Below, piece by piece: positions 38,660 through 56,367 of a DNA stretch of 64,000 nucleotides. A program made the translations under genes and the position numbers. The stretch is from assembly GCF_001667185.1 (NCBI RefSeq), contig NZ_LZIC01000019.1, positions 1 through 64,000 on the forward strand. The letters run 5' to 3'. Below the pieces are notes generated by a model. The model had not been told where the DNA came from. It did no database searches and worked only from the letters and a program-made list of their open reading frames with translations. Source of the DNA: Mycobacterium sp. 852002-50816_SCH5313054-b (GTDB lineage Bacteria > Actinomycetota > Actinomycetes > Mycobacteriales > Mycobacteriaceae). Each line of letters begins with the position of its first letter. The first letter of the stretch is position 1.

Positions 38660-39136
38660 ATGCGTGACCACATCACCGACCGCCCGTCCAGGCTCGCCGC
38701 GCTCGCACTGGCGCCGGCGGCCGCGGCGTTAGTGCTGGCGGGTTGCAGTTCCACCGCCAACCCGCCCGGTGGCTCGACCGCGACGACGACGAAGAGCAGC
38801 ACCACGACGACCAGCGCCGCGGCGGGGCCGACGAGCAGTGCGAGCACCACGGCGTCCGTCGAGATCGGCAACACGCTCAACTACGGGTCGATGGGGACCA
38901 CGGCCACCCTCGATTGCGCCAACGGCAAGTCGCTGAACGTGGGCGGCTCCAACAACACGCTGACCGTCACCGGCACCTGCGAGACGGTGACCATCGGCGG
39001 CGCGAACAACAAGATCACCCTCGACAAGGTGAACACGCGCATCACCGTGGTGGGGCTGACCAACACCATCACCTACAAAGACGGTGATCCCAAGGTCGAC
39101 AACCTCGGCTCGAGCAACTCGATCAGCAAGGGCTAA
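38660..39136 (+). CDS. Thr-rich DUF3060 lipoprotein (Rv0679c-like)
   Basis: A 158-residue lipoprotein. The signal peptide ends in the lipobox LVLAGC (cysteine about residue 29). A Thr/Ser/Ala-rich linker precedes a DUF3060 domain with repeats such as LNVGGSNNTLTVTGTCETVT and IGGANNKITLDKVNTRITVV. It is the counterpart of Rv0679c, an envelope lipoprotein. It follows the related secreted protein by 27 bases. The TAA stop overlaps the convergent echA5 stop by two bases. In M. tuberculosis the next genes are Rv0678-mmpS5-mmpL5, which are not here. Confidence 0.9.
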   Translation: MRDHITDRPSRLAALALAPAAAALVLAGCSSTANPPGGSTATTTKSSTTTTSAAAGPTSSASTTASVEIGNTLNYGSMGTTATLDCANGKSLNVGGSNNTLTVTGTCETVTIGGANNKITLDKVNTRITVVGLTNTITYKDGDPKVDNLGSSNSISKG

Positions 39137-39900
39137 CCGGCCGGCGCGCCATGGCGCCCGGCGCCCGCGGCGAACCGCCCGGCCCCTTCCGCGGCCTCCG
39201 CGGCGACCCGCGAGATGCTCGCGAATTCGAAGTCGATGGCCTCGGGTTCCGGACTTCCCCACTGGTGCAGCGCTGAGCGCCGGTCCGATCGCAAGCACTG
39301 TTGCGGCAGCGCCGCGAGCTGGGCCGCCAGTTCCTCGGCGGCTTGGCGCGCTTGGCCTTTCGGCACGACGCGGTTGGCCAACCCCATCGCCAGCGCTTCG
39401 TCGGCTTTGACGCCGCGGCCGGTGAGGATCATGTCCATCGCGCGGCTCTGCCCGATCAGCCGGGGCAGCCGCACGGTGCCGCCGTCGATGAGCGGCACGC
39501 CCCAGCGCCGGCAGAACACCCCGAACACGGCGTCCTCCTCGGCCACCCGCAGATCGCACCAGAGGGCCAGCTCCAGGCCCCCGGCGACGGCGTAGCCGCT
39601 GACGGCGGCGATCACGGGTTTGGACAACACCATCCGGGTGGGCCCCATCGGGCCGGGACCGGTCCGGTGCACGGCGTTGGCGTCGGGGGTGCCGAACGAC
39701 TTCAAATCGGCTCCGGCGCAGAAGGTTCCGTTGTCGCCCCAGAGCACGGCCACCGACGCCGTGTCGTCGCGGTCGAAGTCCTCGAACGCCGCATAGAGCG
39801 CGGCGGCCGTCGGGCCGTTGACGGCGTTGCGCGCGCCCGGCCGGTCGATGATCACCGTGGTCACGTCGCCGTTGCGCTCTACGCGCACTGGATCACTCAT
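39133..39900 (-). CDS. echA5: Enoyl-CoA hydratase/isomerase (EchA5-like)
   Basis: A 255-residue crotonase-fold enzyme. The oxyanion-hole segments are GTFCAGADLKSFG near residue 65 and SGYAVAGGLELALWCDLRVA near 105. The usual second catalytic acid region reads FGVFCRRWGVPLIDGG, where the hydratase Glu position is not obvious, so isomerase or other crotonase chemistry is possible. ATG 39900 overlaps the PaaX-like gene's stop (ATGA). It is the last gene of end-lpqP-fadE8-echA4-paaX-echA5 and converges with the lipoprotein gene. Confidence 0.88.
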   Translation of the reverse strand: MSDPVRVERNGDVTTVIIDRPGARNAVNGPTAAALYAAFEDFDRDDTASVAVLWGDNGTFCAGADLKSFGTPDANAVHRTGPGPMGPTRMVLSKPVIAAVSGYAVAGGLELALWCDLRVAEEDAVFGVFCRRWGVPLIDGGTVRLPRLIGQSRAMDMILTGRGVKADEALAMGLANRVVPKGQARQAAEELAAQLAALPQQCLRSDRRSALHQWGSPEPEAIDFEFASISRVAAEAAEGAGRFAAGAGRHGAPAG

Positions 39901-40616
39901 CTCACCTCCACTAGTGCTGGGTCACGCCGCCGCGCCAGCTCGGTGGCGAAGTCGTGGTAAGCCTCGCGCAGCCGGTCGCCGGGCCAATCGGCGGGCAGTA
40001 GCTCGGCGGGCAGCATCGGGTCGGTGAGCACGTGGCGCACAATCCCGGTGGCCGCCACGAACCGGCCGGGAATGTCGGACGCGGCGGCCATCTCTTCCAG
40101 CAGCCGGTGGCCGGTTTGGGTCCACACCGGCAAGTCCCACAGCGCGCCGGCCAGCTCGGCGGGCGCGTCGTCGCGCGCCGTGAGCACGCGCACCCGCCCC
40201 GCGACATCGGGATCCAGCTCCAGCGCCACGTTGTCGGGCCGCATCCAGACCCCCTCGCGGAGTTCGCCAAAGCGCTTGTCGTGCATGACCGTTCGCAGCG
40301 CCGCCCGGGTGCGGGCGGCGCCGCCCACGCTGGTCACGATCAGCACGAGCCAGTCGCCCCGCCACGGGCGGGTGTGGGGATGCATGGCATCGTCCTGTCG
40401 GCGCTGGCGGGCCAGCAATCGATCCGAGAGCCGGTAGCCTTCGGCCGACCGGATCAGGTCGCCCGCCCCGACCATCCGGGTCAGCGCCACCCGCAGGGCG
40501 GTCTCTTTGATACCGAAATCGGCTGTCAGCCTGATCAATTCGCCAGCGCTCGCGCAGGCCGGGTGGGCGCCGAGCAGCACGCTGAGCACCACCGAGCGGG
40601 CCGTCATGTCAGGCAA
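39897..40616 (-). CDS. PaaX-family transcriptional regulator
   Basis: A 239-residue regulator, counterpart of Rv0674. The N-terminal winged helix (SVVLSVLLGAHPACASAGEL, FGIKETALRVALTRMVGAGD) and the central PaaX domain (PWRGDWLVLIVTSVGGAART; ELREGVWMRPDNVALELDPD) are clear. PaaX proteins repress aromatic or phenylacetyl-CoA degradation and respond to acyl-CoA ligands. Its place inside a fadE/echA operon suggests local acyl-CoA control. TTG 40616 has AGGGG ten bases upstream; ATG 40607 is the alternative but lacks a site. Confidence 0.88.
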   Translation of the reverse strand: MPDMTARSVVLSVLLGAHPACASAGELIRLTADFGIKETALRVALTRMVGAGDLIRSAEGYRLSDRLLARQRRQDDAMHPHTRPWRGDWLVLIVTSVGGAARTRAALRTVMHDKRFGELREGVWMRPDNVALELDPDVAGRVRVLTARDDAPAELAGALWDLPVWTQTGHRLLEEMAAASDIPGRFVAATGIVRHVLTDPMLPAELLPADWPGDRLREAYHDFATELARRRDPALVEVR

Positions 40617-40620
40617 CGGA

Positions 40621-41559
40621 TCACACCCCTGAGGCTGTGCGGCCGTGATCGCCGAACGGCTCGTCGCGATGCCGCACCGCCTCCCGGAAGCCGTGCTCGA
40701 CCGCGTCGGCCACGAAGGCGTGCCCCTCAGGCGTGTGCCGGGCGACGCCGTCGAACACCGTGCTGACCATCCTGCTGGTGGCCACGCCCTGTTGCAGCAG
40801 AGCCGAATTGAGCGCGAGCTTGACCATGATCAGCTGGTTGACGGGCACCGCCGCGATCCGCTCCACCAGCCGCTCGGTGCGTTCGTCGAGGTCCTCCGGC
40901 GCTGGCGCCTCGACCGCCAGGCCCCACTCGGCGGCCTGCGCACCGGTGATGCAATCGCCGGTCAGCAGCAGGCGTTTGGCGCGCTGATCGCCGAGCCGGT
41001 GCGCCCACAGGCCCGCCGCCGGGACGCCCCACACCCGGGTCGGCGGGTAGCCGATCTTGGCGTCGGCCGCGGCGATCACCTGATCGGCGTGCAGCGCGAT
41101 GTCGGTGCCGCCGGCCACGCAGTAGCCGTGGATCTTGACCACCGTGGGCTTGTCGGCGTGCATCAGGCTGGCGAACCCCCGCACGAAGCGGCTCATCATC
41201 TGGTAGTCGACCATCGGGTCCCACGGCTGGTCCGGCAGGTGGTTGACCGCCTGGGTCTTGCCGTCCAGCACGGTGCCCTGATACGCGCCGGTCCCGCCGG
41301 CCGACGCGGTGCGATCCGCGTACGCGCTCAGGTCGAAGCCGGCGCAAAAGCCTTCGCCGCGACCGGAAACCAAGATCACGTGGACACCGGGATCCAGGTC
41401 TGCGCGCTCGACCAACGCCGAGAGCTCCAGCGGGGTGTCCGCGACGATCGCGTTGCCCTTCTCGGGCCGGTCGAAGGTGATGCGCGCAACCCGGTCGGTG
41501 ACCTCGTAGGTCATCGTCTTCAGGTTGTCGAAGTCGACCGGCCTGATCGCGTGAGTCAT
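40621..41559 (-). CDS. echA4: Enoyl-CoA hydratase (EchA4-like)
   Basis: A 312-residue crotonase-family protein with GEGFCAGFDLSAYADR and KIHGYCVAGGTDIALHADQV forming the oxyanion hole, and IGYPPTRVWGVPAAGLWAHR at the second catalytic segment. It is longer than a typical hydratase (about 260) owing to a 30-residue insertion after the first motif and a C-terminal extension. It starts at ATG 41559, eight bases after the fadE8 stop, with which it probably works in beta-oxidation-type reactions. Confidence 0.92.
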   Translation of the reverse strand: MTHAIRPVDFDNLKTMTYEVTDRVARITFDRPEKGNAIVADTPLELSALVERADLDPGVHVILVSGRGEGFCAGFDLSAYADRTASAGGTGAYQGTVLDGKTQAVNHLPDQPWDPMVDYQMMSRFVRGFASLMHADKPTVVKIHGYCVAGGTDIALHADQVIAAADAKIGYPPTRVWGVPAAGLWAHRLGDQRAKRLLLTGDCITGAQAAEWGLAVEAPAPEDLDERTERLVERIAAVPVNQLIMVKLALNSALLQQGVATSRMVSTVFDGVARHTPEGHAFVADAVEHGFREAVRHRDEPFGDHGRTASGV

Positions 41560-41567
41560 GGTGCGAC

Positions 41568-43205
41568 TCAGCCCTTTACCAGGCTTCGCTCGAGGATCGG
41601 AGCAAGGTCCAGCCCGGCCGGCATGGTGCCGAACGCCCCACCCCACCGGCCGTCGAGCCGGGTGGCCAGGAACGCCTCGGCGACGGCGGGGTGCCCGTGC
41701 CGCACCAGCAGCGAGCCCTGCAGCGCCAGGCAGATGTCCTCGGCGACCTTGCGGGCCCGGTAGGCAATGCCGTCCAGGTCGCCCAGGTCGCGGCGCAACC
41801 GCTCGACGTGCCCGCCCAGCCGCGGGTCCTGACCGGCGCTCTGGGCCAACTCGGCGAACAGCACCTCGACGCATTCGGGGCGGGTCGCCATGGCGCGCAA
41901 CGTATCCAGCGCGCCCACGTTGCCGGAGCCCTCCCAGATGCCCATCAGCGGCGCCTCCCGGTAGAGGCGCGGCATCCCGGAGTCCTCGACGTAGCCGTTG
42001 CCGCCCAGGCATTCCAGCGCTTCGGCGGCGTGCGGGGTGGCGCGCTTGCACACCCAGTACTTGCTGGCCGCCAGGCCGATCCGGCGCAGCAGCGCCTCCG
42101 TCGCATCACCGCGCGCCGCCTTGTCGGTCGCGCCGGCCATCCGCATCGCCACGATCGTGGCGGCCTCGGCCTCCACCGCCAGGTCCGCCAGCACATTGCG
42201 CATCAGCGGCTGGTCGATCAGGTAGGCGCCGAACGCCTTTCGGTGCTGCGCGTGGTGGATGGCACGGGTAAGGCCGGTGCGCATGCTGGTCGCGCTGCCC
42301 AGCGTGCAGTCCAGCCGGGTGAGGTTGACCATCTCGATGATGGTCGGCACGCCGCGGCCTTCCTCGCCCACCAGCCAGGCGACGGCGCCGTCGTACTCGA
42401 CCTCGCTGGACGCGTTGGCATGGTTGCCGAGCTTGTCCTTGAGCCGCTGCAGGAACATCCGGTTGCGGCTGCCGTCGGGCAGCACCCGCGGCAGCAGGAA
42501 GCAGGACAGCCCCCCGGGCGCCTGCGCCAGCACCAGGAAGATGTCGCACATCGGCGCGGACGTGAACCACTTGTGGCCGGTCAGGCTGTACGTGCCGTCG
42601 CCGTTGCGGGTCGCCTGGGTGGTGCCGGCGCGCACGTCGGAGCCACCCTGCTTCTCGGTCATCGACATGCCGGCGGTGATGCCGGCCTTGGTGGTGGCCA
42701 GTTTCAGCTCGGGGTCGTACTCGCGACTGGTCAGCAACGGCTCGTACACCGCGGCGAGTTCGGGGTTGAAGCGCAGCGCCGGGACGACGGCATACGTCAT
42801 CGAGATCGGACAGGTGTGTCCGGGCTCGACGTTCCAGACCGACATCTTGGCGGCGCGCACCACGTGCGCACCCGGCCGCTCGTCGGCCCACGGGGCGGCG
42901 TGGACACCGTGGGCGATCGCCGCGCGCATCAGCTCGTGGTAGGCCGGGTCGTACTCCACCTCGTCGACGCGGTGCCCGTATTGGTCGTGGGTGCGCAGTA
43001 TGGGGCGGTTGCGGTCCGCGAGCTCGCCCCACCGCTGTGCTTGGTGGGTGCCGGCGAGCGCCCCGAGCTCGGTCACCTCTTCCGCGCCCCACTGCCCGCC
43101 CTCGCGGATCAGCGCCTCGACGAGCACGGCGGACGTCGCGGGGTTGTGGTTCTCCAGGGTGGGGACCTGGTTGGTGACGGCATGGGTGTCTGGCATGCCA
43201 CTCAT
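41568..43205 (-). CDS. fadE8: AidB-type acyl-CoA dehydrogenase FadE8
   Basis: A 545-residue flavoprotein of the acyl-CoA dehydrogenase superfamily, AidB branch: VRAAKMSVWNVEPGHTCPIS, TEKQGGSDVRAGTTQA and HKWFTSAPMCDIFLVLAQAP in the FAD/substrate region, then LTGLTRAIHHA-type C-terminal helices and CLGGNGYVEDSGMPRLYREA. AidB relatives lower alkylation damage, though many mycobacterial ones act in lipid metabolism. ATG 43205 or the ATG at 43196 could start it. It lies 38 bases after lpqP. Confidence 0.93.
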   Translation of the reverse strand: MSGMPDTHAVTNQVPTLENHNPATSAVLVEALIREGGQWGAEEVTELGALAGTHQAQRWGELADRNRPILRTHDQYGHRVDEVEYDPAYHELMRAAIAHGVHAAPWADERPGAHVVRAAKMSVWNVEPGHTCPISMTYAVVPALRFNPELAAVYEPLLTSREYDPELKLATTKAGITAGMSMTEKQGGSDVRAGTTQATRNGDGTYSLTGHKWFTSAPMCDIFLVLAQAPGGLSCFLLPRVLPDGSRNRMFLQRLKDKLGNHANASSEVEYDGAVAWLVGEEGRGVPTIIEMVNLTRLDCTLGSATSMRTGLTRAIHHAQHRKAFGAYLIDQPLMRNVLADLAVEAEAATIVAMRMAGATDKAARGDATEALLRRIGLAASKYWVCKRATPHAAEALECLGGNGYVEDSGMPRLYREAPLMGIWEGSGNVGALDTLRAMATRPECVEVLFAELAQSAGQDPRLGGHVERLRRDLGDLDGIAYRARKVAEDICLALQGSLLVRHGHPAVAEAFLATRLDGRWGGAFGTMPAGLDLAPILERSLVKG

Positions 43206-43243
43206 GTTACATTTCTTCGACAGTCGCACAAGAGGTGTAATAG

Positions 43244-44080
43244 TCAGCGGGTGTGGGCGGCGAAGAATTGCCACAGGGCCTGGCTCGCGAACGGCGGCCA
43301 CTCGTGCCCGCCCCCGTCGACGGTGACGAGCACGACGCTGCGGCCCTCGGCGCAGCCGGCCGTCGACGTGGCCACCGGGCCGCTGGTGGTGACGGCCGGG
43401 GCGCCGCACTGATCGACGTTGCGCCAGAACGCATTCACGTCCGGCACCGACGGGCCGTTGATGACGCTGAAGCCCTGCCCGCCGCCGTACGGGACGAGTC
43501 GATCGGTGGTGCCGTGAATGTGCATGACCGACGTCGGGCGCGGGGCCCGACACGCGTTCAGCTGCGTGCCGGCAACCGGGCCGATCGCGGCGAAAATGTC
43601 GGTGGTGCACGCCAGCGTGAAGGACATGATGGCGCCGTTGCTCATGCCGGTCGCATAGACCCTGGCGGGGTCGACGCCCAGGTTCCTGGCGATGTCGGCG
43701 ACGGCCGCTTTGATGAAGCCGACGTCGTCGACGCCGTCCCGTCCGGACCGGCCGCAGCAGGTTTCCCCGTCGACGTTCCAGGCCCGGCCGAGGCCATCCG
43801 GGTAGGCGACGAGGAACTTGCCCGAATCGGCCAGACCGTCCCATTGGTAGTCCCTTTCGACCTGCCTGCCGCTGCCCGAATAGCCGTGCATCACCACCAC
43901 CAGCGGAGCCGAGGCGGGCACGCCGACGGGCTGGTACAGCCGATAGCTGCGGTCGAGGCCGCCGACCTTGATGTGGTGCAGACTGGTCCCGGTCACGAAG
44001 CCCGACGGCGGATCGGACCACGACGAGCAACCCGCGACCAGGAGAATCACTCCGACGAGCGTCGCGATCCGACCGAGCAT
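43244..44080 (-). CDS. lpqP: Lipoprotein esterase LpqP (PHB-depolymerase family)
   Basis: A 278-residue lipoprotein with lipobox LLVAGC (cysteine about residue 18). The alpha/beta-hydrolase domain has the oxyanion motif VVMHGYSGSGRQVERDY, the nucleophile elbow ATGMSNGAIMS (Ser near residue 150), Asp in HIHGTTDRLVPYGG and His in GGGHEWPPF. The family includes PHB depolymerases and feruloyl esterases; the natural substrate is unknown. It starts at ATG 44080, 11 bases after the end gene, inside the end-fadE8 operon. Confidence 0.93.
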   Translation of the reverse strand: MLGRIATLVGVILLVAGCSSWSDPPSGFVTGTSLHHIKVGGLDRSYRLYQPVGVPASAPLVVVMHGYSGSGRQVERDYQWDGLADSGKFLVAYPDGLGRAWNVDGETCCGRSGRDGVDDVGFIKAAVADIARNLGVDPARVYATGMSNGAIMSFTLACTTDIFAAIGPVAGTQLNACRAPRPTSVMHIHGTTDRLVPYGGGQGFSVINGPSVPDVNAFWRNVDQCGAPAVTTSGPVATSTAGCAEGRSVVLVTVDGGGHEWPPFASQALWQFFAAHTR

Positions 44081-44091
44081 GGGCCGGGAGG

Positions 44092-44856
44092 TCAGCTGCC
44101 GGTCTTTTCCCGCAGGAACGCGATGTCGTCCTTGCGGCCCTCGTCGGCGGTTTCGCAGATGACGGGGGCGTCGGCGGCCTTGACCACCGCGGCGAGTACC
44201 TCGGGATCGATGTGCCCGGTGCCGAAATTGGCGTGCCGGTCGGCGCCCGAGCCCGCCGCGTCGCGCGAGTCGTTGCAGTGCACCAGGTCGATGCGGCCGG
44301 TCAGCGCCTTGATCCGGTCGACCGCGTCGATCAGCTCCTCACCCGCGGCCCACGCGTGGCAGGTGTCCAGGCAGAAGCCAATTCCCTTGTCCCCGATGCG
44401 ATCCCACAGCCTGCCGATGGTGTCGAAATACCGGGCCATCGCGTGGTCGCCGCCCGCGGTGTTCTCCAGGTACACCTGCACATCGGTTTCGAGGTAGTCC
44501 AGCGCCTTGACCCAGCGCTCGAAGCCGGCCTCCATGTCGTTGTCGTCGGCGTGGCCGCCGTGCACGATCACCGCGGTCGCGTTGATCTCCGACGCGGCGT
44601 CGCAGGTGTCCTGCAGGATCTTGCGCGACGGGATGCGGATGCGGTTGTTCGCCGAGGCCACGTTGATGAGGTACGGCGCGTGGACGTACAGCGGGATGGT
44701 CGACGCCTTCAGCGCCTCGGCGTCGTCGCGCGGCTTGGGCTTCTTCCAGCTCTGCGGGTTGCCGAGGAAGAACTGCACCGCGTCGGCGCCGTCGGCCTGC
44801 GCGGCGGCCAAGGGATCGTCCTGGTGGACGTGCGAACCGATGAGCACGGTGGCCAT
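44092..44856 (-). CDS. end: Endonuclease IV (AP endonuclease)
   Basis: A 254-residue metal-dependent AP endonuclease of the Nfo type for base-excision repair. Metal ligands lie in [64 protein letters not shown] and ICETADEG. It starts at ATG 44856; no gene-internal frameshift. It begins 29 bases after the STAND ATPase gene ends and leads the leftward operon lpqP-fadE8-echA4-paaX-echA5. Confidence 0.95.
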   Translation of the reverse strand: MATVLIGSHVHQDDPLAAAQADGADAVQFFLGNPQSWKKPKPRDDAEALKASTIPLYVHAPYLINVASANNRIRIPSRKILQDTCDAASEINATAVIVHGGHADDNDMEAGFERWVKALDYLETDVQVYLENTAGGDHAMARYFDTIGRLWDRIGDKGIGFCLDTCHAWAAGEELIDAVDRIKALTGRIDLVHCNDSRDAAGSGADRHANFGTGHIDPEVLAAVVKAADAPVICETADEGRKDDIAFLREKTGS

Positions 44857-44885
44857 TGTAGTGAGCCGTGCCGACGGGGAGCCTG

Positions 44886-47252
44886 CTAACCGAGCCCGGC
44901 GTCGACGAGCAGCTGCGGTAGCCCGTATTGGGTGCACAGGGCGCGGACCGCCGCGATATGGTCTCCCGCGTCTTTCGCCAGCCCGGCAGCGGTGAGAGTT
45001 TCGGCCAACAACAGGCGGGCGTGCAGGGCCGCCAGCGGCCGAGCGGTCGGGTCGATTCCGGCGAGCAGAGCGCCGGCGCGCCGGCAGGCCCGGTCGCGGT
45101 CGTCGCGGGTGCGGCTTCGCGAGAGCAGGCGGATGCCGGAGGCCTCGTCCAGCTCGGCTGCGATGGTCGCGATGCCGTTGGAACCATGAAAGACGCGGCG
45201 CACGGCTTGCAGCCGGGCGGCCTCCGGCGGGGCGATCGGCAGCTGCAATCTGACCCGTTCGTGGTTGATGGCGGCCGCCAGCCGCGGCAACCCCAACCTC
45301 TGGGCCACCGTCATACCCGCGTCGAGGCGGCTGCCCGCCGCATCGCGATCCCCCTGGGCGGCTTTGATTCTGGCGCTGACGGCGTATTGCGCCACCAGGT
45401 AATCGACGGCGCCGGCTTCGGGTCCGAGCCGGTAGCTCTCCTCGAGTAGGTCCGCCGCCTCAGCGAATCCGCCCATCTCGTAGAGCAATTCGCCGAGCAG
45501 CGCTCCAGCGTGTCGCGCCGCCTGCGATTCCCGCCCCACCGCCGCGCCGATTTCGAATGCCTTCCGGAAGCTGCGCAGCGCGCGAGGGATGTCGAGCTGA
45601 TGTCGAGCGGCAATGCCCTCCCAGCAGCTGTGGTAGCCCGCGGCGGCCCCCTCGTCGTAGGGCGCCGCCCATTCCAATGCCCGATGGGCCGCCTCGAAGT
45701 CGAAGCGATAGATCCCCGCGAATGCCGCGACGGTCGCCGTCGCCTGGGGCAGCACCGGGCGCAGGGTTTTTGGCCTCGATATCACCCGGGCCACCAGATG
45801 GGCCAGGCCCTCGACCCGGTCGGCGTTCATTTGTGCCACCGCCCGCAACACGTCGGCCTCCAGGGTGAGGTCTGCCCGCTTCTCCGCGGGCAGGTCTGAC
45901 TTCGATATGGCGCCGGCGACGCGGTCGAGTGCGGCCTCGATGGCGGCGGGGCGCTGCAGCAGAATATTGGCCGCGGCGATGGAAAGGTTCAGCCGCGGCC
46001 GCGAATTCACCAGTTGCGTGGGTAGCTTGTCGATGATGCCGAGATAGGTTGTCATGCGTGATCGGTTGACCGATCCAATCGTTCTGTCCCGCTCGACGAG
46101 GTCGACCGCCCGGGTGGCCTCCCCCGCGGCCAGCGCGTGATCGACGGCATAACTGAGGTAGCCGTGCTCGGCGAACCAGTCCGATGCGGTGCGGTGCAGG
46201 CGTTTCAGGCGATCGGGGCTATCGCGCTCAAGGCGGCGCCGCAGGAATCCGGCGAACATCTGGTGATAGCGAAACCACGGCGGGTCGTCATCGGTGCGCC
46301 GCAGGAACAGACCGCGTCGCTCGACGTCCTCGAGCACGTCCCGCCCGCCGTCGACCCCGGCCAACACCGATGCGAGCTCCCCACAGGTTCGCTCGGTGAT
46401 CGACGTCGCCCAGAGGAAGTCGAGCAATTCGGGCTCCAGGGTGTTGAGCACATTTTCGGCGAGAAGTTCACCGACCACCTCGTTGTCCCCCGACATTCGC
46501 CGCAGCAGGCCCGAGGCGTCGCCGTCGCCGCGCAGCGACAGCCGCGCCAGCTGCAGGGCGGCGACCCATCCGTCCGTCGAGGCGGTCAAGGCCGCCACGT
46601 CGCTATCCGCCAGCCCGGCAATGTCCTTCAGCAGCGCTTGCGCCTCATCGGCATCGAAACGAAGGTTGTCACAATCGATTTCGACCAGTTCGTCACGAAG
46701 TCGCAACTTACTCAACGGCAACCGGGCGCGCGACCAGCTGTTCACGATGAATTGCAGGTGATGCGAACCATGGTCGATCAGGTAACGCAGAGCCTCGGTC
46801 GTACGGCTGTGCGATACCCGCTGCCAATCGTCGATCACCAGCGTGACCGGGGTACCGATCTCGTCGATCTCGTCGATCAGCGACGTCAACACGTAGCGCA
46901 CCGCCTCCTCCCCGCGCTCTTCAAGGACCTGCCCCAACGAGGCGGCCACGGCGGGATGGACCCGTCGGATCGCCTCGAGCACATGCGCGAGGAACCACAC
47001 CACGTTGTTGTCATCGTCATCGACCGTCAACCAGGCCACCGCCACACCGGAGCTGCTCAGTTCCGCTCGCCACTGCTCCACCAGCGTGGTCTTGCCAAAC
47101 CCCGAGGGCGCATAAATCAGGATCAGCCGCCGGCGCCCGGCTGCGCATAGGACGGCCATCAACTTGTGGCGAGTGACCAACGACAGCACCGCGACCGGGG
47201 GGCGGAATTTCGTCGCCGGCGCCGGCGGCGGGCGTGAATGCAAGTCGCCCAT
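44886..47252 (-). CDS. MalT-like STAND ATPase lacking a LuxR HTH
   Basis: A 788-residue signal-transducing ATPase. The N-terminal NTPase has Walker [16 protein letters not shown] (about residues 47-61) and Walker [12 protein letters not shown] near 135, then the arm and winged-helix regions. From about residue 350 onward there is a TPR-like helical array ([36 protein letters not shown]). MalT proteins end with a LuxR DNA-binding domain, but here the frame stops at [11 protein letters not shown] and no HTH follows in any frame before the end gene. It may act without direct DNA binding, or be truncated. It occupies the ceramidase position of M. tuberculosis. Confidence 0.88.
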   Translation of the reverse strand: MGDLHSRPPPAPATKFRPPVAVLSLVTRHKLMAVLCAAGRRRLILIYAPSGFGKTTLVEQWRAELSSSGVAVAWLTVDDDDNNVVWFLAHVLEAIRRVHPAVAASLGQVLEERGEEAVRYVLTSLIDEIDEIGTPVTLVIDDWQRVSHSRTTEALRYLIDHGSHHLQFIVNSWSRARLPLSKLRLRDELVEIDCDNLRFDADEAQALLKDIAGLADSDVAALTASTDGWVAALQLARLSLRGDGDASGLLRRMSGDNEVVGELLAENVLNTLEPELLDFLWATSITERTCGELASVLAGVDGGRDVLEDVERRGLFLRRTDDDPPWFRYHQMFAGFLRRRLERDSPDRLKRLHRTASDWFAEHGYLSYAVDHALAAGEATRAVDLVERDRTIGSVNRSRMTTYLGIIDKLPTQLVNSRPRLNLSIAAANILLQRPAAIEAALDRVAGAISKSDLPAEKRADLTLEADVLRAVAQMNADRVEGLAHLVARVISRPKTLRPVLPQATATVAAFAGIYRFDFEAAHRALEWAAPYDEGAAAGYHSCWEGIAARHQLDIPRALRSFRKAFEIGAAVGRESQAARHAGALLGELLYEMGGFAEAADLLEESYRLGPEAGAVDYLVAQYAVSARIKAAQGDRDAAGSRLDAGMTVAQRLGLPRLAAAINHERVRLQLPIAPPEAARLQAVRRVFHGSNGIATIAAELDEASGIRLLSRSRTRDDRDRACRRAGALLAGIDPTARPLAALHARLLLAETLTAAGLAKDAGDHIAAVRALCTQYGLPQLLVDAGLG

Positions 47253-47350
47253 CGATTCTCACCGTCCTCGACGGCCGCAAAGCGGGGATGCGCCCTGATT
47301 GACCATGTCACGATACCGCGAATGCCCTGGGGCATCGGGAGATCGAGGCA

Positions 47351-47387
47351 ACGAAAGAGCCCCGGGCCTTGCCCGGGGCTCTTTCGT
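47351..47387 (-). terminator. Terminator after rpoC
   Basis: ACGAAAGAGCCCCGGGC (47351-47367) pairs perfectly over 17 bases with 47371-47387 around a three-base loop. It lies seven bases beyond the rpoC stop and separates rpoBC from the STAND ATPase gene. Confidence 0.92.
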
Positions 47388-47394
47388 GTGTTGA

Positions 47395-51369
<3,975 letters not shown>

Positions 51370-51380
51370 TTAGTAACTAA

Positions 51381-55295
<3,915 letters not shown>

Positions 55296-56309
55296 CTATT
55301 CGCCGCCAAACTCGTGCGCCCGGTATTTGTGGGTGCCCTCCAGGTCGTCGAGGATCGCCGCCTGGGCCTTCTTGGGCAGCGTGTGCATCAACTCGCGCAC
55401 CCGGGCCTGGCGCCGCGCGACGGCTTTGCGCTCGGGCATGCCGGGCGACGCCACGATCTGCGGCGGCACGCCCTCGACTTCCTCGACACCGCCCGCGTGC
55501 TGACCCGCGTCCAGCGCGGCCTGCTCTTCGGCCATGGTGGCTTCGTCCTTTTCCTCGGACATGCCGATGGGGCCGATGCGGCGGCCGTTGAGGAATTGCC
55601 GCACCACCGGCTCGTCGCTGGTCAGCAGCACCTCGCGCGGACCGAACATGACCAGCTTGCGCCGGAACAGCATGCCCATGTTGTCCGGCACCGTGCGGGC
55701 GATGTTGATGTTGTGCGTCACGATCAGGACGGTGGCGTCGATCTGGGCGTTGATGTCGAGGATCAGCTGGCTCAGGTAAGCGGTACGAACCGGGTCCAGA
55801 CCGGAGTCGGGCTCGTCGCACAGGATGATCTGCGGGTCCATCACCAGCGCCCGGGCCAGGCTGGCGCGCTTGCGCATACCGCCGGAGATCTCACCGGGGA
55901 ACTTCTTCTCGTCGCCGCCCAGCCCCACCAGGCTCAGCTTCTCCATGACGATGTCACGGATCTCGCCTTCCTTCTTCTTGGTGTGCTCGCGCAGCGGGAA
56001 CGCGGCGTTGTCGAACAGGTTCATCGAGCCGAACAGCGCGCCGTCCTGGAACATCACGCCGAACAGCGTGCGGATCTCGTAGAGCTCCTTGGCCGAACAT
56101 TCCAGGATGTCCGTGCCGTCGATCATGATCGAGCCGCGCTCGGGCCGCAGCAGACCGATGAGGGACTTCAGGAACACCGATTTGCCGGTACCCGACGGCC
56201 CCAGCAGGACGCTGACCTCCCCGGCGGGGATATCCAACGACACGTCTTCCCAGATTCTCGAGGGACCGAAGGACTTGGTAAGTCCCCTCACCTCGATAGC
56301 GACGCCCAT
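55296..56309 (-). CDS. mkl: Mce-transporter ATPase MceG (Mkl)
   Basis: ABC ATPase of 337 residues that energises Mce lipid and sterol importers. Walker A GPSGTGKSVFLKSLIG near residue 38, signature FPGEISGGMRKRASLARALV near 135, Walker B IILCDEPDSGLDPV near 163, and the H-loop VTHNINIA. A C-terminal extension of about 90 residues (EEKDEATMAEEQAALDAGQH onward) is characteristic of actinobacterial MceG. ATG 56309 is supported by GGAAGGATC just upstream; the in-frame GTG at 56369 overlaps a probable -10 (TACAGT, 56373-56368) and is rejected. Confidence 0.96.
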   Translation of the reverse strand: MGVAIEVRGLTKSFGPSRIWEDVSLDIPAGEVSVLLGPSGTGKSVFLKSLIGLLRPERGSIMIDGTDILECSAKELYEIRTLFGVMFQDGALFGSMNLFDNAAFPLREHTKKKEGEIRDIVMEKLSLVGLGGDEKKFPGEISGGMRKRASLARALVMDPQIILCDEPDSGLDPVRTAYLSQLILDINAQIDATVLIVTHNINIARTVPDNMGMLFRRKLVMFGPREVLLTSDEPVVRQFLNGRRIGPIGMSEEKDEATMAEEQAALDAGQHAGGVEEVEGVPPQIVASPGMPERKAVARRQARVRELMHTLPKKAQAAILDDLEGTHKYRAHEFGGE

Positions 56310-56367
56310 GGGAGATCCTTCCGTCGACGCTTGTGCCCGCCACCTGCCCTTTTCTGTGGCATGAGTC

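Noticed and set aside
43206..43243. KstR or FadR operator between lpqP and fadE8
   Set aside because: TGTTACA and TGTAATA are partly inverted but 23 bases apart. No TnnAACnnGTTnnA match, and the genes are probably one operon.
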